Of a DNA stretch of 64,000 nt, positions 1 through 8,785 are shown piece after piece. Source of the stretch: Clostridiales bacterium (GTDB lineage: Bacteria > Bacillota > Clostridia > Saccharofermentanales > Saccharofermentanaceae); NCBI GenBank assembly GCA_017615755.1, contig JAFZZM010000017.1, forward strand, positions 1 to 64,000. The letters are read 5' to 3'. The notes under the pieces were generated by a model. It was not told the origin of the DNA, searched no databases, and saw nothing but the letters and a program-made list of their open reading frames with translations. Within the stretch, counting starts at the first letter, position 1. Each line of letters opens with the position of its first letter. The position numbers were made by a program, and so were the translations under genes.

Positions 1-2427
1 GGTGGTCGCACAGGCCGTGACGGTATCGGTGGTGCAACCGGTTCTTCGAAGGCACACGATGAGAAGTCCGTTCTGACCTGTGGTTCGGAAGTCCAGAAGG
101 GTAATCCGCCGACAGAAAGAAAGATCCAGAGACTGTTCCGTATTCCGGAAGTTTCCAAGATGATCCTGCGTTGTAATGACTTTGGTGCCGGCGGTGTTTC
201 CGTTGCCATCGGTGAGCTGGCAGATGGTCTTGCTATCGACCTCGATAAGGTACCGAAGAAGTACGAGGGTCTCGATGGAACAGAGATTGCGATCTCCGAG
301 TCTCAGGAGAGAATGGCGATCGTTATCGATCCGAAGGATGAGAAGGAATTCTTCGATTATGCAGCAAAAGAAAACCTCGAGGCTACAGTAGTTGCCGTTG
401 TTACTGAAGAGCCGGTCATGAAGATGACCTGGAAGGGCAACACCATCGTAGAACTCCCGAGAGCATTTATTGATACAAACGGTGCTTCTTCCTATGCTAA
501 GGCTGAAGTAACTGAGCCTGATTTTGCAAATGGCATTATCGATAAGACTACAGAAGCTTATGTGGCCGGCGATTTCGCAGCTTCCTTGAAGGGTGCGCTT
601 TCCTCCTTGGATGGTTGCTCCAGAAAGGGCCTGGTTTCCCGTTTCGATGGTACGATCGGTGCAGGTACGGTCCTGATGCCGTTCGGTGGCCGTTATCAGC
701 TGTCTCCGGAAGAAGGTATGGCTTGCAAGATCCCGGTAGAGGAAGGCAAGACCAACGCTGTTTCCGTTATGGCTTATGGTTTCGATCCGTATTTCTCCGC
801 ATGGAGCCCGTTCCACGGTGCGTACCATGCTGTTACCGAATCTCTCCTGCGTCTGGCCTGCCTCGGTTGTGATCCGTTCGCAGCAAGACTGACATTCCAG
901 GAGTATTTCGAGCGTATGGCAGGTGAGAAGTCCTGGGGCAAGCCGCTTTCCGCATTGCTTGGTGCTTATCAGGCACAGCTGGACTTCGGCACGGCTTCCA
1001 TCGGTGGTAAGGACAGTATGTCCGGTTCCTTTAATGAACTGCATGTTCCGCCGACGCTGGTTTCTTTCGCAGTCGGTATGACAACTACAGATAAGGTAGT
1101 TTCTTCCACACTCTCCGCTGCAGGCGAGAAGCTTTATGCCATCACGATCAAGCGTGATGAGAACGGCCGTTACGTGAAGGATCACGCGATCCGTGTCATG
1201 AAGTGCCTGACACAGATTCAGGATCGTGGACAGCTCCGCTGTGCCGGTGTGGTCCGTTCCGCTGGTATTGCAGCCCGTGTTGCACAGATGTGCTTCGGTA
1301 ACAAGCTGGGCTTTGCTTTCGCAGACGGCATCGATATGGAATCGCTCTTCAAGCATTCCTTCGGTACAGTATTGCTTTCCGTAAGTGATGGAAATGCAGT
1401 CGATAAGATCGAGCAGGTCGGCGGTAAGCTCCTTGGTAAGACCACTTCCGAGCAGACTCTGGTTTGCGGTGGTCAGTCCATTTCCGTTGATGATGCGATC
1501 TCCGCTTTCGTCGGCAAACTTGAGCCGATCTTCCCGACGATCGTAGATGAGGGTGCGGCTGTTTCTTATGAGAAGGGTGAGGTTGCTAAGAATGCCATCA
1601 CTGCTCCTTCGATCCTGACAGGCGCGAAGCCGCAGGTATTCATTCCGGTATTCCCGGGTACGAACTGCGAATACGATACGGCATTTGCCTTCTCCCGTGC
1701 CGGTGCAACTCCGGATGTCATGGTTATCCGTAACCGTAATTCCCAGGAGGTTGAAGATTCCTTCAAGGAGATGAGCGAGCGTATCAAGAAGGCGAACATG
1801 ATCATGATCCCGGGTGGTTTCTCCGCCGGTGACGAACCGGAAGGATCCGGTAAGTTTATTGCAGCTGCTTTTAGAAATGCAGCTGTGACCGAGTCCGTAA
1901 GAGACCTCCTGTTCAACAGAGATGGTCTGATGCTCGGTATCTGTAACGGATTCCAGGCTCTCATGAAGCTCGGACTTCTCCCGTACGGTGATATCCTGCC
2001 GCTCGAGCACGATGGCCCGACACTGACATTCAACCGTATCGGCCGTCACCAGAGCGCGTATGTATCCACTAAGATCGTTTCCAACAACTCTCCGTGGCTG
2101 TCCTTCACTAACGAAGGTGACACCTATGAGATTGCGATCTCCCACGGTGAAGGCCGTTTCTGTGGTTCCGAAGAGTTGTTAAAAGAACTCTTCGCGAAGG
2201 GTCAGGTTGCAACACAGTATGTAGACGATAAGGGCATGCCGACAATGGATACTGCATTTAACCCGAATGGTTCCATGTGCGCTATCGAAGGTATTATCAG
2301 CCCGAACGGCCGTATCCTTGGTAAGATGGGTCATAGTGAACGTATGGGCAACGGCATTGCCAAGAATATTCCGGGTGAGAAGGATCAGAAGATCTTCGAG
2401 GCCGGCGTACGGTACTTTATCGGATGA
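1..2427 (+). CDS. purL: Phosphoribosylformylglycinamidine synthase, C-terminal part (start lies before the window)
   Basis: The frame is open from base 1 and ends at TGA 2425-2427, so about 808 C-terminal codons are visible. PurL makes FGAM from FGAR, glutamine and ATP in purine synthesis. The visible part holds the second half of the synthetase region, with Gly-rich stretches such as GGKDSMSG, followed by a class I glutaminase domain. That domain begins near PVFPGTNCEYD, has its nucleophile Cys in GICNGF (codon 1942-1944), and has the His/Glu pair in ISHGEG. A fused synthetase and glutaminase in one chain is the large PurL form, rather than the three-part PurS/PurL/PurQ form of Bacillus. The stop overlaps the rsmA start (ATGA), suggesting coupling. 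No regulatory region is visible. Confidence 0.96.
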   Translation, partial: GGRTGRDGIGGATGSSKAHDEKSVLTCGSEVQKGNPPTERKIQRLFRIPEVSKMILRCNDFGAGGVSVAIGELADGLAIDLDKVPKKYEGLDGTEIAISESQERMAIVIDPKDEKEFFDYAAKENLEATVVAVVTEEPVMKMTWKGNTIVELPRAFIDTNGASSYAKAEVTEPDFANGIIDKTTEAYVAGDFAASLKGALSSLDGCSRKGLVSRFDGTIGAGTVLMPFGGRYQLSPEEGMACKIPVEEGKTNAVSVMAYGFDPYFSAWSPFHGAYHAVTESLLRLACLGCDPFAARLTFQEYFERMAGEKSWGKPLSALLGAYQAQLDFGTASIGGKDSMSGSFNELHVPPTLVSFAVGMTTTDKVVSSTLSAAGEKLYAITIKRDENGRYVKDHAIRVMKCLTQIQDRGQLRCAGVVRSAGIAARVAQMCFGNKLGFAFADGIDMESLFKHSFGTVLLSVSDGNAVDKIEQVGGKLLGKTTSEQTLVCGGQSISVDDAISAFVGKLEPIFPTIVDEGAAVSYEKGEVAKNAITAPSILTGAKPQVFIPVFPGTNCEYDTAFAFSRAGATPDVMVIRNRNSQEVEDSFKEMSERIKKANMIMIPGGFSAGDEPEGSGKFIAAAFRNAAVTESVRDLLFNRDGLMLGICNGFQALMKLGLLPYGDILPLEHDGPTLTFNRIGRHQSAYVSTKIVSNNSPWLSFTNEGDTYEIAISHGEGRFCGSEELLKELFAKGQVATQYVDDKGMPTMDTAFNPNGSMCAIEGIISPNGRILGKMGHSERMGNGIAKNIPGEKDQKIFEAGVRYFIG

Positions 2428-3245
2428 TGAATAAACAGGAAGTTCTGTCTATCTTGGAGCAATATGGCCTTTCGGCCACAAAAAGCCTGGGGCAGAACTT
2501 TTTGTGCAATGAGGATGTGATCGGAAGGATCCTGGATCTTGCTGAGATTTCTGAGAAGACCCGGGTCCTGGAGATCGGTCCCGGTATTGGAGCACTTTCT
2601 GAAGAAGCAGTAAAACGGGCCGGAAAATATACAGCGGTCGAGATCGATACGAGTTTTCAGAACCGTCTTGATTCCGTGATCACGGAGCAGGGCGGAAGAG
2701 TGATCTTTCAGGATTTTCTTGCGTTCTCTGCTTCCTCGCTTTCGAAGGAAGAGATGCCGGATGTGGTGATCTCGAATCTTCCTTACTATGTGATGACGCC
2801 GATCATGCTGAAGGTCATGGCGGATTTCCCGGATTGCGGGAAGATGGTCTACATGGTGGAAGAAGAGGCGCAGGAGAGGATATTCGCCAAGCCGGGCACG
2901 AAGCAGTATGGACCGCTTTCTGTGCTGACGGATCTGTTTGGCGTAAAGAAAAAGGAATTTGTGGTGGACCGAAGCAGCTTCGTGCCACCGCCGAACACCA
3001 CCTCGGCCGTGATCACGATAAAGCGGCACGAGGGGCAGGAATGGAAGGCCGACTGGATCAGGTTCGTGGAGAGTGCTTTTGCATTACGAAGAAAGACCTT
3101 GGTCAACAGTCTTTCTTCCGCCGGAAAATACGGAAAAGAAAGCATTGCTTCGGCACTTTCTGAAATGGGCAAAAAGGAAACGGCCCGTTGTGAGGAACTG
3201 GCTCCGGCTGATTTTGTCCGGTTATATGAGATCTTAACGAAGTGA
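2424..3245 (+). CDS. rsmA: 16S rRNA dimethyladenosine transferase RsmA/KsgA
   Basis: 273 aa, normal length for the family. The enzyme transfers four methyl groups from SAM to the two adjacent adenines near the 3' end of 16S rRNA. The N-terminal KSLGQNFL, the SAM-binding LEIGPGIGALSE and the catalytic NLPYYV motif are all visible, followed by a C-terminal helical region with FVPPPNTTSAV. The start overlaps the purL stop by four bases; the next codon, 2427, is also a possible start. A ZapA-like gene follows after 10 bases. Confidence 0.95.
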   Translation: MMNKQEVLSILEQYGLSATKSLGQNFLCNEDVIGRILDLAEISEKTRVLEIGPGIGALSEEAVKRAGKYTAVEIDTSFQNRLDSVITEQGGRVIFQDFLAFSASSLSKEEMPDVVISNLPYYVMTPIMLKVMADFPDCGKMVYMVEEEAQERIFAKPGTKQYGPLSVLTDLFGVKKKEFVVDRSSFVPPPNTTSAVITIKRHEGQEWKADWIRFVESAFALRRKTLVNSLSSAGKYGKESIASALSEMGKKETARCEELAPADFVRLYEILTK

Positions 3246-3255
3246 AAGGAAGGAA

Positions 3256-3747
3256 ATGATCATGGCGTATGAGCGTTTGAGTGATTCATTGTTTGAGAAA
3301 TACACAAAAACTGATGACGCGAAAGGGAAGACAAAGGCGAAGTCTTCGAAAAAGAAGAAGGAAGCGCCGGCAATGGTTGAGTATGTGCAGCTTCCCCGTG
3401 AGGATCCTTCGAAGAGCAGTAAGAAGGGTAAAGGTGCTTCCGAAAAGGGCTATCCACAGACGATCTTTGTAAAGATCGCGGGTATGAACTATCGTTTTAC
3501 CGTAGATTCGTCCGTGGAAAAGGCCAAGACCATGTATACGGCGAAGATCGCCAATGATCTTTTGAACGAGACACTGGAAGAAAATCCTTTGATTCCGACA
3601 AATCAGGCTTTGATCCTGGCATATATGGAAGCTTGTTTCCGTTGGCAGACTCTTCTTCACGAAGATCCGGAAGAGAAGAAACCGGCACCGCTTCTGCCTT
3701 TGGAGCAGTATTGTAAAGAGAACAACATTCCTATGGAGGAGTTATGA
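3256..3747 (+). CDS. Probable cell division protein ZapA-like
   Basis: 163 aa. The first 75 or so residues are Lys/Ser-rich and look disordered (for example SSKKKKEAP). The C-terminal part from about residue 75 (TIFVKIAGMNYRFTVD) through IPTNQALILAYMEACFR has the small beta unit plus long helix pattern of ZapA, an FtsZ-ring bundling protein. It also sits immediately upstream of a U32 peptidase, a common position for zapA in Firmicutes. Both points are similarity judged by eye. The basic N-terminal extension is unusual, since ZapA is normally about 90-110 aa. The SD AAGGAAGG precedes ATG 3256; ATG 3262 is an alternative. The stop overlaps the next start (ATGA). Confidence 0.55.
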   Translation: MIMAYERLSDSLFEKYTKTDDAKGKTKAKSSKKKKEAPAMVEYVQLPREDPSKSSKKGKGASEKGYPQTIFVKIAGMNYRFTVDSSVEKAKTMYTAKIANDLLNETLEENPLIPTNQALILAYMEACFRWQTLLHEDPEEKKPAPLLPLEQYCKENNIPMEEL

Positions 3748-6203
3748 AGAAACCGGAATTGCTGGCACCTGCGGGTTCAATGAGTATGCTTCGTGCATCG
3801 GTCGATGCCGGGGCGGATGCGGTCTATCTTGGACTGAATCAGTATAATGCGCGTATCCATGCGACAAACTTTACTTTGGAGAATCTCTCCGAGGCGCTGG
3901 AATATGCGCATCTTCGTAACACCAAGGTCTATGTGACGCTGAATACGCTGGTGGATGACGATGAGATCATTGACGCAGTGGAACTGGCCATGTCGGCTTA
4001 TGAAAAGGGTGTAGATGCCTTCCTCGTGCAGGATATCGGTCTTGCTTCGTATCTGAAATCACATCTTCCGCAGATCCCGGTCCATGCCAGTACGCAGATG
4101 AATGTCTTTTCCATGAAGCAGTCTCAGCAGATGCATGATTTCGGTGTGACCCGCGTTGTGCTTCCGAGAGAGCTTTCTCTGGATGAGATCCGTTCCCGTG
4201 CAGCGCTCTGGCATAGCGAAGATATCGAAGTCGAAGTATTCGTGCATGGTGCGATGTGTGTCTGCTATTCCGGTCTTTGCCTGTTCAGCAGCATGAATAA
4301 ATCCGGTTCCCGTTCAGGAAACCGTGGTGCCTGTGCGCAGCCTTGCCGCCAGAGTTACCAGATCTTCGAGGGTAACAGGGAAATCGAAGCCTATGGAAAG
4401 CCGCTTCTTTCAGGAAAACTCCTTTCTCCGAAAGATCAGTCGGCTTTGCCGTATCTGCGTGAACTTATGGAGGCCGGCGTGGATTCGCTCAAGATCGAGG
4501 GTCGTATGCGTGATGAGAATTACTGCACAGCTGTGGTTTCCGCTTACCGCCGCATGATCGACGCCATTTCTGAAAAACGTGATACCAAGGAAGTGATGGA
4601 ACAGGTCAGAAATGATCTGCTCGTGACATTTAACCGTGGCGGAGATTTTACTACACAGTATATTCAGGGCAAGAAGGGTCCGGATTATCTTTCCGGTGAA
4701 TATGCTGGAAAGTATGGTCTCTACTGGGGCGAGATCCTTTCCGTGAATGCCAAACTCGGTACGATCAATGTGCGTTCCTGGCAGCAGGATGTCCCGGAAA
4801 AGGGCGACTTCCTGTCGATCCGTGAAAAAGAAAATGAGATTGCCAGCTTCCCGATCGGTAAGATCGAGGTTTCCAGAAACTCTGCTTTGGTAAAAGGACT
4901 GCACCCTGATGCAATCGCCAAACTCAAGCAGGGTATGGCTGTATATAGAATGAGCAAGCACATCGTCGTAGCAAAAGAGGATATCAGAAAGACGCCTCTT
5001 CGTGGTGTGCTTTCGTTAGAGGATGATAAGATCAAATTGTTGTTGACCGTGGCAGAAGGTGCTTTTGCCGGCGTTTCTGCTTCATATTCCGTTGATGTTT
5101 CGAATCTCGGAGACGGCGAACCTCTTTCCTGGGAGCGCGCAAAGGACCAGCTCAGCAAGACCGGTCAGACGCCTTTCCGTCTTGTGGAACTGGAAAAGGA
5201 CGGGGATTTCCCGATCATGCTCCGTATCTCCAACGTAAACGAACTTCGCAGAGATGCGATGGCAAAGATGGCAGAATCCATTCTGGAAGCATCGACAGCC
5301 AATAGGACAAGTGCTTTTGCTGAAGATATGCAAGAATCTGATTTCAAGGGTGTTGCACCTGAGAAAAAGCATATAGTGATTGCAGATTATATCGATATGG
5401 ACCGTGTGACCGACGGGTATGCCTGCGGTGCCGACCTGTATGTGTTCTCTGTTCTTTCCGTGCTCAAGTCGGGCAGGATCGGATGGATCGATGAACTCCT
5501 TTCCGAGGAGCCTAAGGCAAAGATCGCTTTGCGGCTTCCGGGCGCATATAAGGACAGCATGGTCAGCAGTATCGAAAAGGCGGTAAACCTTCTGCAGACA
5601 CACGCAGGAAAGCGCTTCGCCGGATGCTTCGGTACTTTTGCCGATGAGGACACGAGAGGACTTCTTGCTTCTACGAATATTTACAATCACTTCTCATATG
5701 AATATGCATTGAAGCAGAATGTGGAGTATATTCTGCCGTCTTATGAGCTGACAAACGAACAGATCGTCAGAATGGCGCAATCGACAGGTTCCGATAAGCA
5801 ATATGCGTATCTCTGCGTGCACCGTTATGGTCCGATCGAGTGGATGCAGTCGGAGTTCTGCCCTCTGGGACAGCACCAGAAGAACTGCTCCGTGTGCAGT
5901 ATGCATCCTGAGGTTTCTCTCGGTGAAAAGTCTTCGGAGAAGGGCGGTCTGCATAATGATTCCCGTGTGGATGTGGTGTGCTATCCGGGTTTCTGCAGAA
6001 GTGATCTTTTCGGTCCTTGTAAGAATATGATCAGTGGGAAGAGCGTGCAGTCGCTTCTTAACCAGCAGGTTCCGGTGGCTTCTGTGGCCCGCTTTATGAA
6101 TGAGGATCAGATGGAACGAAGATCGATCGTGGATTCGCTGCTTGATATCGGCAGTGATGATGAGGAATTCTTCGAGGAAGGGGAAGACTGGTATGAATAT
6201 TGA
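3744..6203 (+). CDS. U32 family peptidase / RlhA-like protein
   Basis: 819 aa. The N-terminal TIM-barrel begins KKPELLAPAGS and has DAGADAVYLGL. The Cys-rich NRGACAQPCR and the U32 signature region DSLKIEGRMRDENY follow, near residues 190-260. A long C-terminal extension (DUF3656-like) ends with further Cys clusters (FCPLGQHQKNCSVC) and an acidic tail. U32 relatives include collagenase-like proteins and the 23S rRNA C2501 hydroxylase RlhA, which needs tRNA-modification-type Fe-S chemistry; the conserved Cys residues fit a metal or Fe-S site. Whether this one is a peptidase or an rRNA-modifying enzyme cannot be told from sequence alone. It overlaps both neighbours. Confidence 0.88.
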   Translation: MKKPELLAPAGSMSMLRASVDAGADAVYLGLNQYNARIHATNFTLENLSEALEYAHLRNTKVYVTLNTLVDDDEIIDAVELAMSAYEKGVDAFLVQDIGLASYLKSHLPQIPVHASTQMNVFSMKQSQQMHDFGVTRVVLPRELSLDEIRSRAALWHSEDIEVEVFVHGAMCVCYSGLCLFSSMNKSGSRSGNRGACAQPCRQSYQIFEGNREIEAYGKPLLSGKLLSPKDQSALPYLRELMEAGVDSLKIEGRMRDENYCTAVVSAYRRMIDAISEKRDTKEVMEQVRNDLLVTFNRGGDFTTQYIQGKKGPDYLSGEYAGKYGLYWGEILSVNAKLGTINVRSWQQDVPEKGDFLSIREKENEIASFPIGKIEVSRNSALVKGLHPDAIAKLKQGMAVYRMSKHIVVAKEDIRKTPLRGVLSLEDDKIKLLLTVAEGAFAGVSASYSVDVSNLGDGEPLSWERAKDQLSKTGQTPFRLVELEKDGDFPIMLRISNVNELRRDAMAKMAESILEASTANRTSAFAEDMQESDFKGVAPEKKHIVIADYIDMDRVTDGYACGADLYVFSVLSVLKSGRIGWIDELLSEEPKAKIALRLPGAYKDSMVSSIEKAVNLLQTHAGKRFAGCFGTFADEDTRGLLASTNIYNHFSYEYALKQNVEYILPSYELTNEQIVRMAQSTGSDKQYAYLCVHRYGPIEWMQSEFCPLGQHQKNCSVCSMHPEVSLGEKSSEKGGLHNDSRVDVVCYPGFCRSDLFGPCKNMISGKSVQSLLNQQVPVASVARFMNEDQMERRSIVDSLLDIGSDDEEFFEEGEDWYEY

Positions 6204-6687
6204 GATCTTTATTGAAAAGCTCTGCGATGATGCAGTGATCCCGGCCTATGCGCACGATGGTGATGCGGGCATGGATCTGTATAGTGTAGAAGATGTGATC
6301 ATTGAGCCGGGGCAGACTGTGCTAGTAAAGACCGGTCTTAAGATGGCGATTCCGAAGGGATATGAGGTGCAGGTCCGTCCGAGAAGCGGAATCTCCCTGA
6401 ATACGCCGCTTCGCATTCCCAATAGCCCGGGAACGATCGACAGCGGTTATCGTGGAGAAGTCTGTGTGATCATGGAGAACACATCCCCGGAAAGCAGCAA
6501 AGTCGACGGGCAAGTGCTTTCGCTGAAGGATAAAGGAAATCAGAAGGGAACATATAAGATCGCAAAGGGTGATCGTGTGGCCCAGATGGTCGTAGCGGCG
6601 TATGCAACAACGGATTTTACATTGTGCTCCGATGTATCCGCGATCGGCGAAGACCGTAAGGGCGGCTTCGGTTCGACCGGCGTCTGA
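6193..6687 (+). CDS. dut: Deoxyuridine 5'-triphosphate nucleotidohydrolase (dUTPase)
   Basis: 164 aa trimeric-type dUTPase, which hydrolyses dUTP to dUMP and PPi, keeping uracil out of DNA and supplying dTMP synthesis. All five family motifs are visible: HDGDAGMDLYS, RPRSGIS, GTIDSGYRGEV, KGDRVAQMV and the C-terminal RKGGFGSTG arm. An upstream in-frame ATG exists at 6100, but it lies deep inside the U32 gene. ATG 6193 has the SD GAGGAAGGGG and starts with a normal dUTPase N-terminus. It overlaps the U32 gene by 11 bases. Confidence 0.96.
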   Translation: MNIEIFIEKLCDDAVIPAYAHDGDAGMDLYSVEDVIIEPGQTVLVKTGLKMAIPKGYEVQVRPRSGISLNTPLRIPNSPGTIDSGYRGEVCVIMENTSPESSKVDGQVLSLKDKGNQKGTYKIAKGDRVAQMVVAAYATTDFTLCSDVSAIGEDRKGGFGSTGV

Positions 6688-6766
6688 ATTCGGCTTCTAC
6701 TGCGAATATATAGTCAATTTCGTGCTTACATGTTAAAATAGGTTGGTTTAGAAGAAAGGCAGAAAT

Positions 6767-7744
6767 ATGCTTGAGATATATAAATCAATCGAAAAAAAGA
6801 TAGCAAATGATAAAGTGACCCACGATATTGTCCGGATCAAAAAGATCGAGGATGACTGCTGGATCAATCTTCATGCGCCGACGGAAGAGGAAATCGAGGA
6901 ACTCGTAAATACGATCGGTGTTCCTTCCGAGTTCTTGCGTTATCCTTTGGATGATGAAGAACGTCCGCGTGTGGATGTCGATGAAGAGACCGGCGATATG
7001 CTCATTATCGTAGATATTCCGTACGTCTATTCGGACGATGAACCGAGCCTGTACTGGACTGTACCGCTTGGTATCATTATTATGAAACGTCATATAATCA
7101 CTGTTTCGCTACGGGATGTTCCGATGCTGGATGCTTTTTTCAGCAATCAGGTCAAAGATATTCAGGTCAACTACAGAAACCGTTTTGCGATCCAGCTCCT
7201 GCTTTCGGTTGCGAAAGATTATCTCAGACTGTTGCGCTTTATGGATAAATCGATCGAAGGATCGGAAAGAAAACTGGCGAAGTCGACTACGAACAAGGAA
7301 CTGTACCGTCTCCTGGAATTGTCGAAGTCTTTGGTTTATTTTTCTACTTCGCTCCGTTCAAACGAAGGTGTGCTGGAACGTCTGATGCGCGGCAATGCTT
7401 TGCGTCAGTATGCTGAGGATGAAGAGCTGCTTGACGATGCCATCATCGAGTTCAAGCAGGCAAAAGAAATGGCTGAGATCTATACCTCGGTCGTCAATGC
7501 ACTCATGGATGCATATGCGGCGATCATCAACAATAATCTGAATGAGATCATGAAGATCATGGCAGCGGCGACGATTGCCCTGTCGGTTCCGACGATCATT
7601 TCAAGTTTCTTCGGACAGAACTGTCCGATGCCGTGGGATGCGGAATTTGCCTCCAAACCGATACCATTCATTATCCTGGTTCTGGCAGGTGCCGCAAGCG
7701 TTGTCTGTGCCATTTCGGTCCTTCGTAAACATCGTATGTTGTGA
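6767..7744 (+). CDS. CorA-family divalent cation transporter with variant GQN motif
   Basis: 325 aa. A cytoplasmic N-terminal domain of about 250 residues with long helices is followed by two C-terminal membrane segments (about 265-283 and 299-318), the CorA layout. The loop between them reads SFFGQNCPMPW, so the normally invariant GMN signature of the selectivity filter is GQN here (residues 283-285). CorA proteins are pentameric Mg2+, Co2+ or Zn2+ channels. The C-terminal tail LRKHRML is basic, as usual. The SD GAAAGG precedes ATG 6767. The upstream 79-base gap has no clear promoter. Ion selectivity may differ from Mg2+ because of the motif change; that is inference. Confidence 0.85.
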   Translation: MLEIYKSIEKKIANDKVTHDIVRIKKIEDDCWINLHAPTEEEIEELVNTIGVPSEFLRYPLDDEERPRVDVDEETGDMLIIVDIPYVYSDDEPSLYWTVPLGIIIMKRHIITVSLRDVPMLDAFFSNQVKDIQVNYRNRFAIQLLLSVAKDYLRLLRFMDKSIEGSERKLAKSTTNKELYRLLELSKSLVYFSTSLRSNEGVLERLMRGNALRQYAEDEELLDDAIIEFKQAKEMAEIYTSVVNALMDAYAAIINNNLNEIMKIMAAATIALSVPTIISSFFGQNCPMPWDAEFASKPIPFIILVLAGAASVVCAISVLRKHRML

Positions 7745-7753
7745 GGAATTGAC

Positions 7754-8773
7754 ATGCAGCATCAAGGATTAACGAAAAGACAAGGAAAAAGACTCCCGTT
7801 TTCCAAATTGATCGTGCGTGTGGCTCTGGTACTCAGTATCCTTGCGGCTGTACTGGTTGCCATTATCGTCATTACGGCATCAACAGCAAACCATCTCATG
7901 AGTATCGATAAGAAACCTATGAGCAATATTCCTGCTACGATCCTTCCGAGCTATTCGGCGACAAGTTTTACTTCGGCGGATGACCAGACGATCCTGTCGG
8001 GATGGTTCTTTAAGACCGATAAACCGATCAGTACTGTCATCGTCGTACACGATACACAGTCCAACCGTATGCCGTTCGGCGTGGAAATGGTCGATCTGAT
8101 CGATGATTTCATCAATATGCACTTCAATGTGTTCCTGTTTGATCTTCGAAACTCAGGTGAGTCCGAGGGCGTAATTTCCGGATATGGTTATCTGGAATGG
8201 CAGGACGTGCTTGGCGCGATCAAGCATGTAAAGAAGATCTCGGTAACGACTGACGTAATACTTTACGGCATCGGTTCCGGATGTAGTGCATCGCTTCTTG
8301 CGCTGGATAAACTTCCGCCTTCATCCGAAGCCGAAGTGCTGGAAAACTATAGCAAGAACATAGTTGAGCTTGGTTTTGATGCCACCTATGTTTCCGGCGT
8401 GATCCTGGATTCTCCGGCGAAAAACTCGGATGACTACATCACGCCATATGTATTTAAAGAGTCGAAATTCGCGTTCCTGACGCAGTATTTCGTACCATAT
8501 GCGATTCGTCTTTCCGCAGGTGTATCGGACAACATGAATCTGGCTACGGAGATCTCAAGACTGTCGATCCCGGTGTGCATCATCTATGGCGGCCGTGATA
8601 CTTTCGTCGGCGCCGAGAAAACTGCCCAGATCGTTTCCGAGAGACTCCGATTGAACCCGAATACCACCATGGCCAAGATGTTCTCCGGTGCCGGTTATGT
8701 TGAATCCTATCAGATCGATCCTGTGGAATACAGAAAGACCATCCAGGAATTTCTGACCACATATTTCAAGTAA
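7754..8773 (+). CDS. Membrane-anchored alpha/beta-hydrolase-fold protein, probably lacking the catalytic triad
   Basis: 339 aa. One N-terminal membrane helix (residues 19-42) is followed by an extracytoplasmic alpha/beta-hydrolase domain. The fold is shown by VIVVHDTQ, the FLFDLRNSGESEG strand-turn, a nucleophile-elbow strand at 167-176, the acid loop CIIYGGRD (Asp282) and a C-terminal helix. The elbow reads YGIGSG where relatives have GxSxG, putting Gly174 at the Ser position. The His loop reads GAGYVES, with Tyr315 where His is expected. Seen together these suggest a pseudoenzyme. It lies 9 bases after the CorA-like gene and 12 before tsaD, so it is likely co-transcribed. Its role is unknown. 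Confidence 0.8.
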   Translation: MQHQGLTKRQGKRLPFSKLIVRVALVLSILAAVLVAIIVITASTANHLMSIDKKPMSNIPATILPSYSATSFTSADDQTILSGWFFKTDKPISTVIVVHDTQSNRMPFGVEMVDLIDDFINMHFNVFLFDLRNSGESEGVISGYGYLEWQDVLGAIKHVKKISVTTDVILYGIGSGCSASLLALDKLPPSSEAEVLENYSKNIVELGFDATYVSGVILDSPAKNSDDYITPYVFKESKFAFLTQYFVPYAIRLSAGVSDNMNLATEISRLSIPVCIIYGGRDTFVGAEKTAQIVSERLRLNPNTTMAKMFSGAGYVESYQIDPVEYRKTIQEFLTTYFK

Positions 8774-8785
8774 AGGAGCCGCCTC

